Below are positions 52,835 through 62,281 of a stretch of DNA of 64,000 nt, one piece after another. Location: assembly GCA_963676515.1 (NCBI GenBank), contig OY781061.1, positions 496,001-560,000 on the forward strand, in the 5' to 3' direction. The notes beneath the pieces were generated by a model. The model did not search any database, had not been told where the DNA came from, and saw only the letters and a list, made by a program, of their open reading frames with translations. Source of the stretch: G963667145 sp963676515 [NCBI: Candidatus Cloacimonadota bacterium] (GTDB lineage: Bacteria > Cloacimonadota > Cloacimonadia > G963667145). Every line of letters starts with the position of its first letter. Position 1 is the stretch's first letter. The translations under genes and the position numbers were made by a program.

Positions 52835-53824
52835 TTAGTCAAACAGTTCTATCTCAATGGCGTTTTTAGGGCATTTCGCCACACAAGCCTCGCAACCGAT
52901 GCACTTAGCTTGGTCTACTTCGTGCTTCTGCTTGAGAGTCCCAGAGATAGCTCCAGTTGGGCAGACTTTGCTACACAATGTGCAACCTACGCAGTCGTCG
53001 GTGATTTTGGCTTTGCCTCGCTTAGCTTTCTGGTCTACTATCACGCCCGTAGGGCAGACATTCGCACACAGTCCGCACGAAACGCACTTGCTGTAATCTA
53101 TTCTCGCCAGATTGTCTTCCACAGTTATCGCTCCCACGGGGCATTTTTTTTCGCAAAGTTTGCAACCGATGCACGCTACAGCTCCACAGTTAGCTTTCGC
53201 TATTACGCCTTTCTCGTGATTACTACAACAGATGTGCACCTCTTTGCTAGCAGGAGCCAAGATTATCAAATCTCGCGGGCACTCTCGCACACAAGCTCCG
53301 CAGCCAGTGCATTTTTCCTTGTTTACCGTTTTGTTACCAAATTCATCCAAATCTATCGCACCAAAAAGGCAAACGGCAACACAACTATTGCCACCTAGAC
53401 AGCCATAGATACAGCTATTGACACCCTTACCCACAGAGTTCATCATCTTGCAATGGTTCACTCCCTGATATTCGTAAGAGGTGTTCGTGCGATTTGTGCC
53501 ACCAGAGCCGCACAAGATGACAGCAACCTCTTTTACTCTAAATTTGGCACTCACTCCCATTATGGCGGACACTTTTTTCACCATTTCAGCTCCACCAGGA
53601 GTGCATTTGTTAATTTCTTCGCCAGATTTTACTATTGCCTGAGCATATGCTGCACAGCCAGGATAGCCACAAGCTCCGCAGTTCGCTCCCGGAGTTACCT
53701 CTATCACTTGCTCTATTTTGGGGTCGATTTCCACTTTGAACTTCAGCGATGCGAAAGCCAATATTAAACCATAAAACACGCCTAAGCCACCGATAATCAA
53801 CACAGGATATAACACAAATTCCAT
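52835..53824 (-). CDS. rnfB: Rnf complex ferredoxin subunit RnfB
   Basis: A 329-residue protein: N-terminal membrane helix, the RnfB-specific Fe-S motif CGACGYPGCAAYAQAI followed by CTPGG, then a string of [4Fe-4S] motifs (CTGCGACVRECP, CIGCKLCEKKCP, CVSCGLCANVCP, CVGCTLCSKVCP, CIGCEACVAKCP). It accepts electrons from reduced ferredoxin in the Rnf complex (ferredoxin:NAD+ oxidoreductase pumping Na+ or H+). The several extra clusters are typical of the long RnfB of anaerobes. It is the last gene of rnfCDGEAB. Confidence 0.96.
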   Translation of the reverse strand: MEFVLYPVLIIGGLGVFYGLILAFASLKFKVEIDPKIEQVIEVTPGANCGACGYPGCAAYAQAIVKSGEEINKCTPGGAEMVKKVSAIMGVSAKFRVKEVAVILCGSGGTNRTNTSYEYQGVNHCKMMNSVGKGVNSCIYGCLGGNSCVAVCLFGAIDLDEFGNKTVNKEKCTGCGACVRECPRDLIILAPASKEVHICCSNHEKGVIAKANCGAVACIGCKLCEKKCPVGAITVEDNLARIDYSKCVSCGLCANVCPTGVIVDQKAKRGKAKITDDCVGCTLCSKVCPTGAISGTLKQKHEVDQAKCIGCEACVAKCPKNAIEIELFD

Positions 53825-53849
53825 AAAATTTCCTTCTTAAAAAAATGGG

Positions 53850-54455
53850 CTAAATCTTAAAACCAGCAAAACCCAGAAAAGCCAAAGCCATACAGCCTGC
53901 CACGATGAAAGCAATCGGCATCCCTTTGAGCGAATCTGGCACTTCTGCATAATCTAGCCTCTCCCTGATACCTGCCATTAGCACTAACACCAGAGTAAAC
54001 CCAACGCCTGCAAAAAACCCTTGCAAGACAGACTCAATAAAATTGAAAGGTGTGCCATCTGACCAAGTAGATTGGATGTTCAAGATCGCCACACCGAGCA
54101 CCGCACAGTTGGTAGTGATGAGAGGCAAAAAGACCCCAAGTGCTTTGTAGAGAGCTGGAGCGAACTTAGCTATAGCCATCTCCAAAAATTGCACCAAAGA
54201 GGCGATGGTCAGGATGAAAGCTATGGTTTGCAGGTACTCCAACCCAAAAGGCACCAAAAGATAGTGCTGAATGAGGTAAGTGATGCAAGACGCCATACTC
54301 ATCACGAAGATGACCGCCATCCCCATCCCTAGAGCCGAGTCAAGCTTGCGAGAGACACCAATATAAGGACAGAGTCCTAAGAATCTCATCAAGACGAAGT
54401 TATTGACAAAAACGGTGGAGATAGAGATAAAAAGTAACTTATACAAAATATCCAT
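53850..54455 (-). CDS. rnfA: Rnf complex membrane subunit RnfA
   Basis: 201 residues, six membrane helices, with [20 protein letters not shown] in the first helix and [15 protein letters not shown] in a later one. The two conserved Cys residues of these half-helices hold the intramembrane Fe-S cluster shared with the homologous subunit RnfE. It lies between rnfE and rnfB. Confidence 0.95.
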   Translation of the reverse strand: MDILYKLLFISISTVFVNNFVLMRFLGLCPYIGVSRKLDSALGMGMAVIFVMSMASCITYLIQHYLLVPFGLEYLQTIAFILTIASLVQFLEMAIAKFAPALYKALGVFLPLITTNCAVLGVAILNIQSTWSDGTPFNFIESVLQGFFAGVGFTLVLVLMAGIRERLDYAEVPDSLKGMPIAFIVAGCMALAFLGFAGFKI

Positions 54456-54458
54456 AAT

Positions 54459-55052
54459 CTATTGCTCCTTTTTCTTCAAAAGGTTGATAAAGCCCATAAT
54501 AAAGCCCAAGGTGATAAAAGCACCGGGCGCCAAAATAGCTATCAACATCGGCTGGTAAGCATCGGGCATTACCTGAAATCCCAAGATCTTGCCCGCACCG
54601 AGCAGCTCGCGGATAATCCCCAAAACGGACAAGGCGAAAGTAAAGCCAAGCCCCATAGATAACGCATCGATAAAACTATCGAAGACACCGTTTTTGGAGG
54701 CGAAGGCTTCCGCACGCCCCAAGATAAGGCAGTTCACGACTATCAAAGGGATAAAGAGTCCCAAGCTCTTGTGCAACGCAGGCACAAAGGCGTGCATTAC
54801 CATATCTATCACCGAGACAAACGACGCTATCACCACGATATAGCAAGGTATCCGCACCTTCGCTGGTATCCAGTTTTTGATAAGAGAGATGATAACATTC
54901 GAGCCCAGAAGAACCGACATAGACGCTAGTCCCATTCCCAGAGAGTTGCTCAGCGAGGAACTCACTGCCAAGGTGGGACACAGTCCCAGAGCCATCACAA
55001 AGACAGGATTCTCTTTGACGAACCCTTTCAGGAGGCTTTCTTTGATACTCAC
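54459..55052 (-). CDS. rnfE: Rnf complex membrane subunit RnfE
   Basis: 197 residues, six membrane helices, with NPVFVMALGLCPTLAVS and IPLIVVNCLILGRAEAFAS carrying the two cluster-binding cysteines. It pairs with RnfA in the membrane. Its start overlaps rnfG by four bases and rnfA follows after three bases. Confidence 0.95.
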   Translation of the reverse strand: MSIKESLLKGFVKENPVFVMALGLCPTLAVSSSLSNSLGMGLASMSVLLGSNVIISLIKNWIPAKVRIPCYIVVIASFVSVIDMVMHAFVPALHKSLGLFIPLIVVNCLILGRAEAFASKNGVFDSFIDALSMGLGFTFALSVLGIIRELLGAGKILGFQVMPDAYQPMLIAILAPGAFITLGFIMGFINLLKKKEQ

Positions 55053-55597
55053 TTGTTGCCTCCCTCTTGCACCACGGCTTCTTCCAAGAGCTTGATGCCC
55101 TTGCTGATAGAGTTGGAGATGGCTCTACTGGTAATGGTCGAGCCCGTGATACTCACGATTTGTCCGCCATCTTTTTCCACCGCAATTTGGGAAAACTTCT
55201 TGTCCGCAAACTGATCTTGCCACTGTCGTTTTTCACAATTAGCTCCCAACCCAGGCGTTTCTGCTTGGGAGATGATTTTGATACTATTTATAGAGAAATC
55301 TTTTTTAAGACCAACCACCGTTTTGACATCGCTAGAGTAACCATATTCCGAGGCGATAAACACATAGCCGACCACAATATCTTCGGCATCTTTTGCCAAA
55401 AAGTAAGTGAAATCTCCTGCCGTTTGTTTGCTAAAAGTTTTCGTCTGAGGCAACACGAAAAGCATCGCTGCTTTTTCTTCTCTAGCTGCGATACCTTGGA
55501 TGATCGGAGCTGTTTTCTTATTCACAAAAGCTAAAGTACCACTAGCTGCCACACAGATCAGCAAAAGTATTCCTGAAAGTTTGAGGTAATATTTCAT
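55049..55597 (-). CDS. rnfG: Rnf complex flavoprotein subunit RnfG
   Basis: A 182-residue protein with one N-terminal membrane helix and a periplasmic FMN-binding domain. The covalent FMN site reads TGSTITSRAI, with Ser in place of the usual Ala of SGAT; the Thr that receives FMN is kept. ApbE (24977-25966) is the expected modifying enzyme. ETPGLGANCE in the middle is the other conserved RnfG element. Confidence 0.93.
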   Translation of the reverse strand: MKYYLKLSGILLLICVAASGTLAFVNKKTAPIIQGIAAREEKAAMLFVLPQTKTFSKQTAGDFTYFLAKDAEDIVVGYVFIASEYGYSSDVKTVVGLKKDFSINSIKIISQAETPGLGANCEKRQWQDQFADKKFSQIAVEKDGGQIVSITGSTITSRAISNSISKGIKLLEEAVVQEGGNK

Positions 55598-56688
55598 TTA
55601 ACACTCCTTTTGGCAGTCGCTCCGAAAAATCTCGGGGTCGTCCACCTATCTATCAGGGGCACAGCCAGATTCATAAGCAATATAGAGTAGCACACGCCTT
55701 CTGGATAACCGCCTTTAAGCCTGATGAGCACAGTCAGTACGCCACAGCCGATGCCAAAAATCACTCTGCCTCTTCTCGTGCAAGGCGAGGTTACCATATC
55801 TGTTGCCATAAAGAAAGCTCCTAGTACCAGACCGCCAGCAAAGATTTGTGAGATGGCAAACAAGATCGAGACGGAGAATATTCCATTTATTCCGCCAAAC
55901 ACATAAGTAAGCACGAAGACTGTCAAGATGTAGCAAGTGGGTATCCGCCACTCTATGATGTGCTTGTACGCTAGCCATCCTGCTCCGAAAAGCAGAGCTA
56001 TCACAGAGGTTTCTCCGATCACTCCGCCACAGTTTCCCCAGAAAAGGTTTTGCACCACCTCGAAGCTGGCAAATTTGCTCATCAACATCTGAGCTACTTC
56101 TTGCCCTTGCTCTGCGGTTACACCGAGACCGTCCACGAAGTTTTTGTCTCGCAAGTATTTAATCACTCCCAGAGGAGTCGCACTACTTACCAACATTTGT
56201 GCTTTTGCCGATGCCAAATCTACACTGACACCTGCCATACCGCTGATAGAGCCAAGCGTTGTCTTGCTCCAGTTGGTCATCGCCGTCGGCCAAGAAGCCA
56301 TCAAAAAAGCTCGTGCCAACAAAGCAGGATTGAGGATATTGTGTCCCAATCCACCGAAAACATGCTTGCCCACAGTCATAGCAAAGACACTACCAACCAC
56401 GGGTATCCACCACGGTGCACTCACTGGGATATTGAAAGCTACCAGCATCCCTGCGACTACAGCACTGCCGTCGTCTACGCTTATCGGCACCTTGCGAAAT
56501 CTTTGGATAGAATACTCGCTCAGTACTGCCGCAATCACTCCGTAGGCGGTAAGCAATAACGCTTGTATTCCAAAATAATATATCGAAAATCCCCACGCTG
56601 GCAACAAAGCCAACACGACATTCCACATTATCGATCTGGTCGATAGCTCGTCGTGAATGTGAGGAGCCGCACTAACTACTAGCTTCAT
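55594..56688 (-). CDS. rnfD: Rnf complex membrane flavoprotein subunit RnfD
   Basis: About 364 residues with about nine helices. The candidate FMN-attachment motif is VSSATPLG (SGATPL in many homologues), and FMATDMVTSPCTRRGRVIFG is the conserved C-terminal element. The ATG at 56688 overlaps the rnfC stop as ATGA; the frame stays open further upstream inside rnfC. RnfD carries covalent FMN and forms part of the ion channel. Confidence 0.93.
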   Translation of the reverse strand: MKLVVSAAPHIHDELSTRSIMWNVVLALLPAWGFSIYYFGIQALLLTAYGVIAAVLSEYSIQRFRKVPISVDDGSAVVAGMLVAFNIPVSAPWWIPVVGSVFAMTVGKHVFGGLGHNILNPALLARAFLMASWPTAMTNWSKTTLGSISGMAGVSVDLASAKAQMLVSSATPLGVIKYLRDKNFVDGLGVTAEQGQEVAQMLMSKFASFEVVQNLFWGNCGGVIGETSVIALLFGAGWLAYKHIIEWRIPTCYILTVFVLTYVFGGINGIFSVSILFAISQIFAGGLVLGAFFMATDMVTSPCTRRGRVIFGIGCGVLTVLIRLKGGYPEGVCYSILLMNLAVPLIDRWTTPRFFGATAKRSVK

Positions 56689-58007
56689 ATCTTCTTCTCC
56701 CCGAGTGCTCTCTCGTTCAATTTCGCTTTCGCCAAATCTATCCACTGCACCATCTTGATGTGAGCAGGGCACACATACGCACAGCTACCGCAACGCAGAC
56801 AATCTAACGCTCCGCTTTTTTGAGCCTTGTCCCACAGCTTATTTTTAGCAGAGCTAACGATCATCCTCGGCAGCAGGTACAATGGGCAAACATCTATGCA
56901 TCTAGCACAACTAATACAAACGCCCTCTTCTTTGGAGACAATCTCCGATTCTCGCAAAAAAACGATAGCCGAAGTGGTTTTGCTGATGCTCGCCTGTGTA
57001 TCGCTCATAGCAAATCCCATCATGGGACCACCAGAGACAATCTTGGCTATGGGAGCTATTAGCCCTTTGGCTTCTTCCAAAAGGTAATCGAAACTCACGC
57101 CCAAGCGAACATAGAAGTTTTTCGGGTTTCGCACCGCAGAGCCAGTGACGGTTACCACTCTCTCTATGAGAGGCTTACGGTAACGCACAGCTTGATAAGC
57201 AGCCACCGCTGTCGCTACATTTTGCACCACCACGCCTACATCGGCAGGCAATCCGCCTTGATTGGGGACTTCTCTATCCAAGCAAGCCTTGATGACCTGC
57301 TTCTCCGCTCCTTGCGGATATTTCAGCTCCAGAGGTTGTACATCTATATCGCTCTGCCCCACGAGCAAGGAGTGTAAGGCTTTGATAGCTTTAGGCTTGT
57401 TCTCCTCTATCCCGATGATGCCTTTTTTGGCACCCAGCACTTTCATAAAGATTCTCATCCCCGCGACGATTTGCTCACCTTTCTCTAGCATTAGGCGGTA
57501 ATCGGAGGTAATATAAGGCTCACACTCCACGCCGTTGAGGATTACAGTGTCGATGTTTTTGCTCATCATCTTCACATAGCAGGGGAAACCTGCACCGCCC
57601 ATACCTACGACACCAGCGTCTTGGATTCTTTTGATAATCTCATCGCTAGGCAAATCCAGATATTTCTCATCATCGACCAAATCCACCCAATCGTCCTCTT
57701 TTTCGGCCTTGATGCGGATGCCTTTGCTCAGCTTGCCACTAGCGTCCACGAAATCTTCTATCGCTTCCACTTCGCCCGTGACAGAGGAGTGAACATTAGC
57801 GGAAATGAAGCCATCTTGCTGAGCTATCAGCTCTCCTGTCTTTACGCTATCACCCACAGAGACCAGCGGAATAGCAGGCTTGCCCAGATGCTGATTCAAA
57901 AACAGAGTAACACTCTCGGGTAAGCCTGGAGTTTCTATAGCAAATCCGCTACTAAGACTCTTAAAATCTGGTGGATGAACACCATACTTAAAAGTTTTCT
58001 TTTGCAT
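56685..58007 (-). CDS. rnfC: Rnf complex NADH-binding subunit RnfC
   Basis: A 440-residue peripheral subunit. It has the biotinyl-lipoyl-like start PLVSVGDSVKTGELIAQQDG, the Complex I 51-kDa-like core with GMGGAGFPCYVKM and NGVECEPYITSDYRLM, and two C-terminal clusters CISCARCIDVCP and CLRCGSCAYVCP. It binds FMN and NAD(H) at the cytoplasmic face. It is the first rnf gene, 35 bases downstream of rpsA. Confidence 0.96.
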   Translation of the reverse strand: MQKKTFKYGVHPPDFKSLSSGFAIETPGLPESVTLFLNQHLGKPAIPLVSVGDSVKTGELIAQQDGFISANVHSSVTGEVEAIEDFVDASGKLSKGIRIKAEKEDDWVDLVDDEKYLDLPSDEIIKRIQDAGVVGMGGAGFPCYVKMMSKNIDTVILNGVECEPYITSDYRLMLEKGEQIVAGMRIFMKVLGAKKGIIGIEENKPKAIKALHSLLVGQSDIDVQPLELKYPQGAEKQVIKACLDREVPNQGGLPADVGVVVQNVATAVAAYQAVRYRKPLIERVVTVTGSAVRNPKNFYVRLGVSFDYLLEEAKGLIAPIAKIVSGGPMMGFAMSDTQASISKTTSAIVFLRESEIVSKEEGVCISCARCIDVCPLYLLPRMIVSSAKNKLWDKAQKSGALDCLRCGSCAYVCPAHIKMVQWIDLAKAKLNERALGEKKI

Positions 58008-58042
58008 AATTACCTTAATTTTTTAGTAAAACCTAAAGTTAA

Positions 58043-59686
58043 TCAGTCCAAATCTAAGTTATCCAACTGCTCGTGAAAGGACTCTCTAGGTTGCTCTTCT
58101 TCACTCTCGTGAGAATGGAAAGTTTGGTCTGTAGATTTAAGAATGATTCTACACCCTTTTCTATCAACTTTGGAGATGTAAAATTCGTGCGAAGATCCTT
58201 CTGGATATTTCTCTTCCAACGATTGTCCGTGATCCAAAGAAACGAAAGAGTAAGGTATGAACCCCTCAAACTGGAAGCCGTCGTGATCCAAATCTATTAC
58301 TACGCCTTTATTCTCGATAACTTTTTGCACAACGCCTTGCACTTTTTCGCCACTCTTGAGTAAGTCTGCTCTCTCCCAAGGATTTTCTTCCAGTTGTTTG
58401 ATGCCAAAAGAAATCTTGAAAGCAGCATTGTCGATATCCAAAATCTTCACTTTCACTTCTTGTCCGATTTTGTACACAGATTTCAAATCCTCTATCCTCT
58501 TGCTCCACGCTACATCTGCTATGTGTACTAGCCCGTCGATATCGTCGTCCAACTCTAGGAACATCCCAAAACTGGTAATGGACTTAATCGGTCTTGTGAC
58601 AACTTGTCCGACTTCGTATTTCATACTAATAGTAAGCCAAGGATTTATTTCCATTTGGCGAAATCCCAAAGAGATTTTCTTTTCCTCTTTGTCGATAGTC
58701 AGCACTATCGCCTCTATCTGCTCGCCCTCGCTGAGGATTTGCCCTGGATGGTTGATCGTCCTCGTCCACGACATTTCCGATTTGTGGATGAACCCTTTTA
58801 GTCCTACATCCAAATCTATAAAAGCTCCGTAAGAGGTAAGTTTGGTTACCACGCCTTTCACCGTGTCACCTTGGGTAACTTTTTGGTCGATATTTTCCCA
58901 AGGATGAGGCAAAAGTTGTTTCACGCCCAAAGAAATCCTACCTGTTTCAGCAGCTATCTTCAATATTTTTACCCTTATCTTGTCGCCAATCTTGAAAAGC
59001 ACAGACGGATGCGAGATGTTTGACCAGCTCATATCTGAGATATGCAATAAGCCGTCGAAGCCACCAATATCTACGAAAGCACCATAATCTGTAATACCTT
59101 TGACTACGCCATCTACTTCTGCACCTTCGCCCAGATTTTCGAAAAGCTCCATCTTTTCTTTGTTCACTTTTTCCATCAAAAAATCTTTGCGAGAAACCAC
59201 AATGCTCTTTTTCGCTTTATCTATGCTGATAATCTTCCCTTCTAAGGTTTGATCCAGATATTGCTTAAAATTCTTCACAGGCTTAACATCTACCAAAGAT
59301 CCCGGCAAGAAAGCGTTACAATCTTCGATAGTTACGAAATAACCACCTTTGACCAGCTTCTTAACTTGGAACTCCACTAGTTTGCCATCTTCGTGAGCTT
59401 TCACCAACTCTTGGAAAACCTCTTCTTTTTCGGCAACTTTTTTGGATAGCTTTACCCTGCCAGAAGCGTCTTCCATATAGACGATGTAAACTTTTATCTG
59501 TTGCCCTATCTTGGGCACATTGTTACTAAATTCGCTGAGAGAAATGACGCCTTCGGATTTGTACCCGATGTCTATGACTACATTGCTCTCATCAATGCTG
59601 ATAACCGTTCCGTCAACAATCTCTCCTTTCTTAATCTTACCGAACGACTCTTCCATCATTGCCAGCATTTCTTCTTTATTTGACAT
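58043..59686 (-). CDS. rpsA: 30S ribosomal protein S1
   Basis: A 547-residue protein of six S1 RNA-binding repeats, with clear repeats such as GVVKGITDYGAFVDIGGFDGLLHISDMSW, GVVTKLTSYGAFIDL and RPIKSITSFGMFLELDDDIDGLVHI. The number and length are those of the Gram-negative form, which helps bind mRNA to the small subunit. The cmk-ispH-rpsA order is conserved in several phyla. The C terminus is acidic. Confidence 0.95.
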   Translation of the reverse strand: MSNKEEMLAMMEESFGKIKKGEIVDGTVISIDESNVVIDIGYKSEGVISLSEFSNNVPKIGQQIKVYIVYMEDASGRVKLSKKVAEKEEVFQELVKAHEDGKLVEFQVKKLVKGGYFVTIEDCNAFLPGSLVDVKPVKNFKQYLDQTLEGKIISIDKAKKSIVVSRKDFLMEKVNKEKMELFENLGEGAEVDGVVKGITDYGAFVDIGGFDGLLHISDMSWSNISHPSVLFKIGDKIRVKILKIAAETGRISLGVKQLLPHPWENIDQKVTQGDTVKGVVTKLTSYGAFIDLDVGLKGFIHKSEMSWTRTINHPGQILSEGEQIEAIVLTIDKEEKKISLGFRQMEINPWLTISMKYEVGQVVTRPIKSITSFGMFLELDDDIDGLVHIADVAWSKRIEDLKSVYKIGQEVKVKILDIDNAAFKISFGIKQLEENPWERADLLKSGEKVQGVVQKVIENKGVVIDLDHDGFQFEGFIPYSFVSLDHGQSLEEKYPEGSSHEFYISKVDRKGCRIILKSTDQTFHSHESEEEQPRESFHEQLDNLDLD

Positions 59687-59726
59687 TTTTTCCCCTGTTT
59701 TATGCTAAAACCTTATCTTTAGTGCC

Positions 59727-60575
59727 CTACGAGCACAGACTTTTAATCTTAGCAAATGTACTTTTTATTATCCAACTTGGTGTGGAAGCTCCCGCTGTCA
59801 AGCCGATTTTTCTAAAACCACTTATCATAGGAAGTTGCAATTCCTCGGGTGTCTCCAAATGAAAAGTTTTGCTGTGAGCGGAGGCAATCTTGAACAAAGT
59901 CTTCGTGTTGGCGGAATTCATCCCACCAACGACTATCATCACTTCCATCCTTCGCGCCAGCTCTTCGGTAGCTTTTTGCCTGACTTGCGTAGCGTTACAG
60001 ATAGTGGACACCACTCGTAATCCTCGAGAACTCTCTGCCAACTTCTGCCTAAAATCTTCAAAAAGTTTCTTGTTCTGAGTGGTCTGAGAGACTAAAAGAA
60101 TCTTTTCTGCTTCCAAAATTTGGCGAGGAATATCATCCACACTCTTAGCCACTACAGAATTCCCGCCAGCGTAAGATTTGATGGCGACCACCTCTGGATG
60201 CTCCTTGTCACCAAATATTACGACAGCTTCACCTTGCAAAAAGCCTTGCTGCACCAGCTGGTGGATTTTGCCCACATTGGGGCAAGTAGCATCGACTATC
60301 TTCACCTTTTTCTCTTGCAGGTAATTCAGCTCCTGCTTGACCATCCCGTGCGAGCGAACCACCACGCAATCGCCCTGCCGCACCTCTTGCAGCGAGTCTA
60401 GGCAATCCACGCCCGACTCTTTGAGCTTCTGCACCATCTGCGGGTTGTGGATAATGGGTCCTACGGTCACCACGCGTCCTGACTCATTTGCTGCAGTGTC
60501 CAGAGCCATATCTATAGCTCTCTTCACTCCGTAGCAGAACCCCGAATGACTGGCTGTCTCTACCGTGCAGTTCAT
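59727..60575 (-). CDS. ispH: 4-hydroxy-3-methylbut-2-enyl diphosphate reductase IspH
   Basis: About 282 residues with the three cluster-binding cysteines in SGFCYGVKRAI, IVDATCPNVGKIH and STICNATQVRQ, plus TVGPIIHNPQMV and VVVRSHG. It makes IPP and DMAPP in the last step of the MEP isoprenoid pathway. The ATG at 60575 overlaps the cmk stop (ATGA); the frame continues upstream inside cmk, so I use the overlap start. Confidence 0.96.
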   Translation of the reverse strand: MNCTVETASHSGFCYGVKRAIDMALDTAANESGRVVTVGPIIHNPQMVQKLKESGVDCLDSLQEVRQGDCVVVRSHGMVKQELNYLQEKKVKIVDATCPNVGKIHQLVQQGFLQGEAVVIFGDKEHPEVVAIKSYAGGNSVVAKSVDDIPRQILEAEKILLVSQTTQNKKLFEDFRQKLAESSRGLRVVSTICNATQVRQKATEELARRMEVMIVVGGMNSANTKTLFKIASAHSKTFHLETPEELQLPMISGFRKIGLTAGASTPSWIIKSTFAKIKSLCS

Positions 60576-61219
60576 CGCTCGACAATATCCAACACTCGTG
60601 CCACCTGCTCTGGGATGCTCAAGCAAGAAGTGTCTATCTCGATAGCGTCGACGGCCTTCACCAGCGGCGATATCGCCCTGCCCATATCGGCTTTGTCCCT
60701 TGCGGCAATGCTTGCTTTTATCTCTTCCAAACTCAGGCTCTCGCCTTTGGCTTGCGCTTCCAGAAATCTTCGCTCTGCTCTGGTCTGCACAGATGCCACC
60801 AAGAAGAATTTGAAGTCGGCATCGGGGAAAACGGCACTGCCAATGTCTCTGCCGTCCATCACCACGGACTCTCTATTGCCCATCTGCCTTTGCAGCTCTG
60901 TCATCCGCTCTCGCACGAAACCGATGGTGGCTACCTGCGATGCCCCCTGTGATACGACATCGTCCCTGATGGAGCTACTGACATCCACATCGTCCAAGAA
61001 AACCGTCTGTCCATTGTCGGCAAAGCTTATCCGCAACGCTCCGACCACCTCTTGCAGCAGAAGCGAGTCTGTGAGCTCTATACCCATCTTGAGCAGTTTC
61101 AAGGCACATGCTCGGTACATTGCACCTGTGTCTATGTAGTTTATTCCCAATGCTTTGGCTACTGCCTTGGCTGTGGTGCTTTTCCCTGAGGCTGCTGGTC
61201 CATCTATGGCTATTATCAT
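60572..61219 (-). CDS. cmk: Cytidylate kinase
   Basis: A 215-residue P-loop kinase with DGPAASGKSTTAKAVAKALG, YIDTGAMYRA and DGRDIGSAVFPDADFKFFL. It phosphorylates CMP and dCMP. It sits six bases after the MBL hydrolase gene and overlaps ispH. Confidence 0.96.
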   Translation of the reverse strand: MIIAIDGPAASGKSTTAKAVAKALGINYIDTGAMYRACALKLLKMGIELTDSLLLQEVVGALRISFADNGQTVFLDDVDVSSSIRDDVVSQGASQVATIGFVRERMTELQRQMGNRESVVMDGRDIGSAVFPDADFKFFLVASVQTRAERRFLEAQAKGESLSLEEIKASIAARDKADMGRAISPLVKAVDAIEIDTSCLSIPEQVARVLDIVER

Positions 61220-61225
61220 AATTAT

Positions 61226-61870
61226 CTACCTTAATTCCTTTAAGTGCGGGTTGTTTCTCTTTTCCTCTGCCAGTGTGGTCTGCGAGCCGTGTCCGGGGTA
61301 AACCGTTAGGCTCTCGGGCAAATCCAGCAGTTGTGTGCGAATAGACGACATCAGCTGTGCGTGGTCGCCTCCCGGTAAATCGCACCTGCCTACGCTCATC
61401 GCAAACAAAGTGTCGCCTGAGAACAAAATGTGCTCACTCAGAAAGCAAACTCCGCCCTGCGTGTGCCCAGGAGTGTGTAGCACCTTCAGGGTCTCTGTCC
61501 CCACTGTAATCACCTGCTCATCGGCAAGATATGCGTCTGCTGGCGGAGAAATAATCGTCTGAGAGAAAAAGGCACTGAGGTTGGCTTTGGCGTCCGTGAG
61601 CATGGGAGCATCTGCCCTATGAATGCAAAGCTTCGCCTGCGGATAGAGCTTTTTGTAGAACTTATTGCCCCCGATGTGATCGGAATGCCCGTGAGTAAGC
61701 AAGATGTAGCGTAGCTCCAGCCGCTCTCGCTCGATGAACTCGCTCACCTGACCACCCACCGCTGCGGGGTCTATGAGCACCGCTTGGCGACTACTTGGCT
61801 CGTACACCAGATATGTGTTGGTTTCGTAGCCGGGCAATAAGACAAATCTTTTTACTTTCAGCATAAGCAC
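61226..61870 (-). CDS. Metallo-beta-lactamase-fold hydrolase (glyoxalase II-like)
   Basis: A 214-residue protein with the zinc motif LTHGHSDHIGG, then HTPGHTQGGVCF and VYPGHGSQTTL. This short YcbL/GloB-like form probably hydrolyses a thioester such as S-lactoylglutathione or a relative, but the substrate is not certain. It is the first gene of an MBL-cmk-ispH-rpsA-rnf arrangement. Confidence 0.85.
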   Translation of the reverse strand: MLMLKVKRFVLLPGYETNTYLVYEPSSRQAVLIDPAAVGGQVSEFIERERLELRYILLTHGHSDHIGGNKFYKKLYPQAKLCIHRADAPMLTDAKANLSAFFSQTIISPPADAYLADEQVITVGTETLKVLHTPGHTQGGVCFLSEHILFSGDTLFAMSVGRCDLPGGDHAQLMSSIRTQLLDLPESLTVYPGHGSQTTLAEEKRNNPHLKELR

Positions 61871-61910
61871 CTTCCTTTTTTCGCTAAAAAAACAGCAAAA
61901 GCGGAAGGGT

Positions 61911-61935
61911 AATCTGTCAAGTTCTTTGACAGATT
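61911..61935. promoter_or_regulatory. Perfect 10-bp inverted repeat upstream of the MBL-cmk operon
   Basis: AATCTGTCAA and TTGACAGATT are exact ten-base arms around GTTCT. On the minus strand one arm contains TTGACA (61915-61920), placed as a -35 box about 45 bases before the MBL gene start. It may be an operator overlapping that promoter; without a T-run it is not a terminator. Confidence 0.5.
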
Positions 61936-62247
61936 TTGGGTGATATTGCCTTGCAAACGCTAGGAATCAGAAACCACGGATGACCATCCCTGCCTCTTGA
62001 AAGTATCGTGTGGGAGAATGATTCCCGCTTTCGCGGGAATGAGGGTGGGTGGTGACACAAAGCTGGTGGTGTAGGGGTAGAGACGCCCAAATTGGGCGTC
62101 TCTACGGATGATGGGACGGTGACGAAGTGTAGGCAACCACCAACACTGCGACAAATCCCACAATCTGCGTTCAAAAAAAAAGTATCGTCCAGCTGAAAGC
62201 TAAAAACGGAAAAATGTATTGACAATCTACCGCTCCAGAAAAGATTT
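61936..62247. repeat. Repeat-bearing intergenic DNA (REP-like copy and 13-bp palindrome)
   Basis: No gene is supported. It contains a REP-like copy at 62022-62039 (TTCCCGC...GCGGGAA) followed by the same kind of GGTG-rich tail seen at 14.9 and 15.4 kb. A perfect palindrome at 62078-62104 has 13-base arms (TAGAGACGCCCAA / TTGGGCGTCTCTA). Confidence 0.65.
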
Positions 62248-62276
62248 TTGACTACTTGAAATAGAACTTATATTAA
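62248..62276 (+). promoter_or_regulatory. Housekeeping promoter of tmRNA
   Basis: TTGACT (62248-62253) and TATTAA (62271-62276) are 17 bases apart and end five bases before the mature tmRNA 5' end. This is the best sigma-70-type promoter in the window. Confidence 0.85.
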
Positions 62277-62281
62277 ACCCA

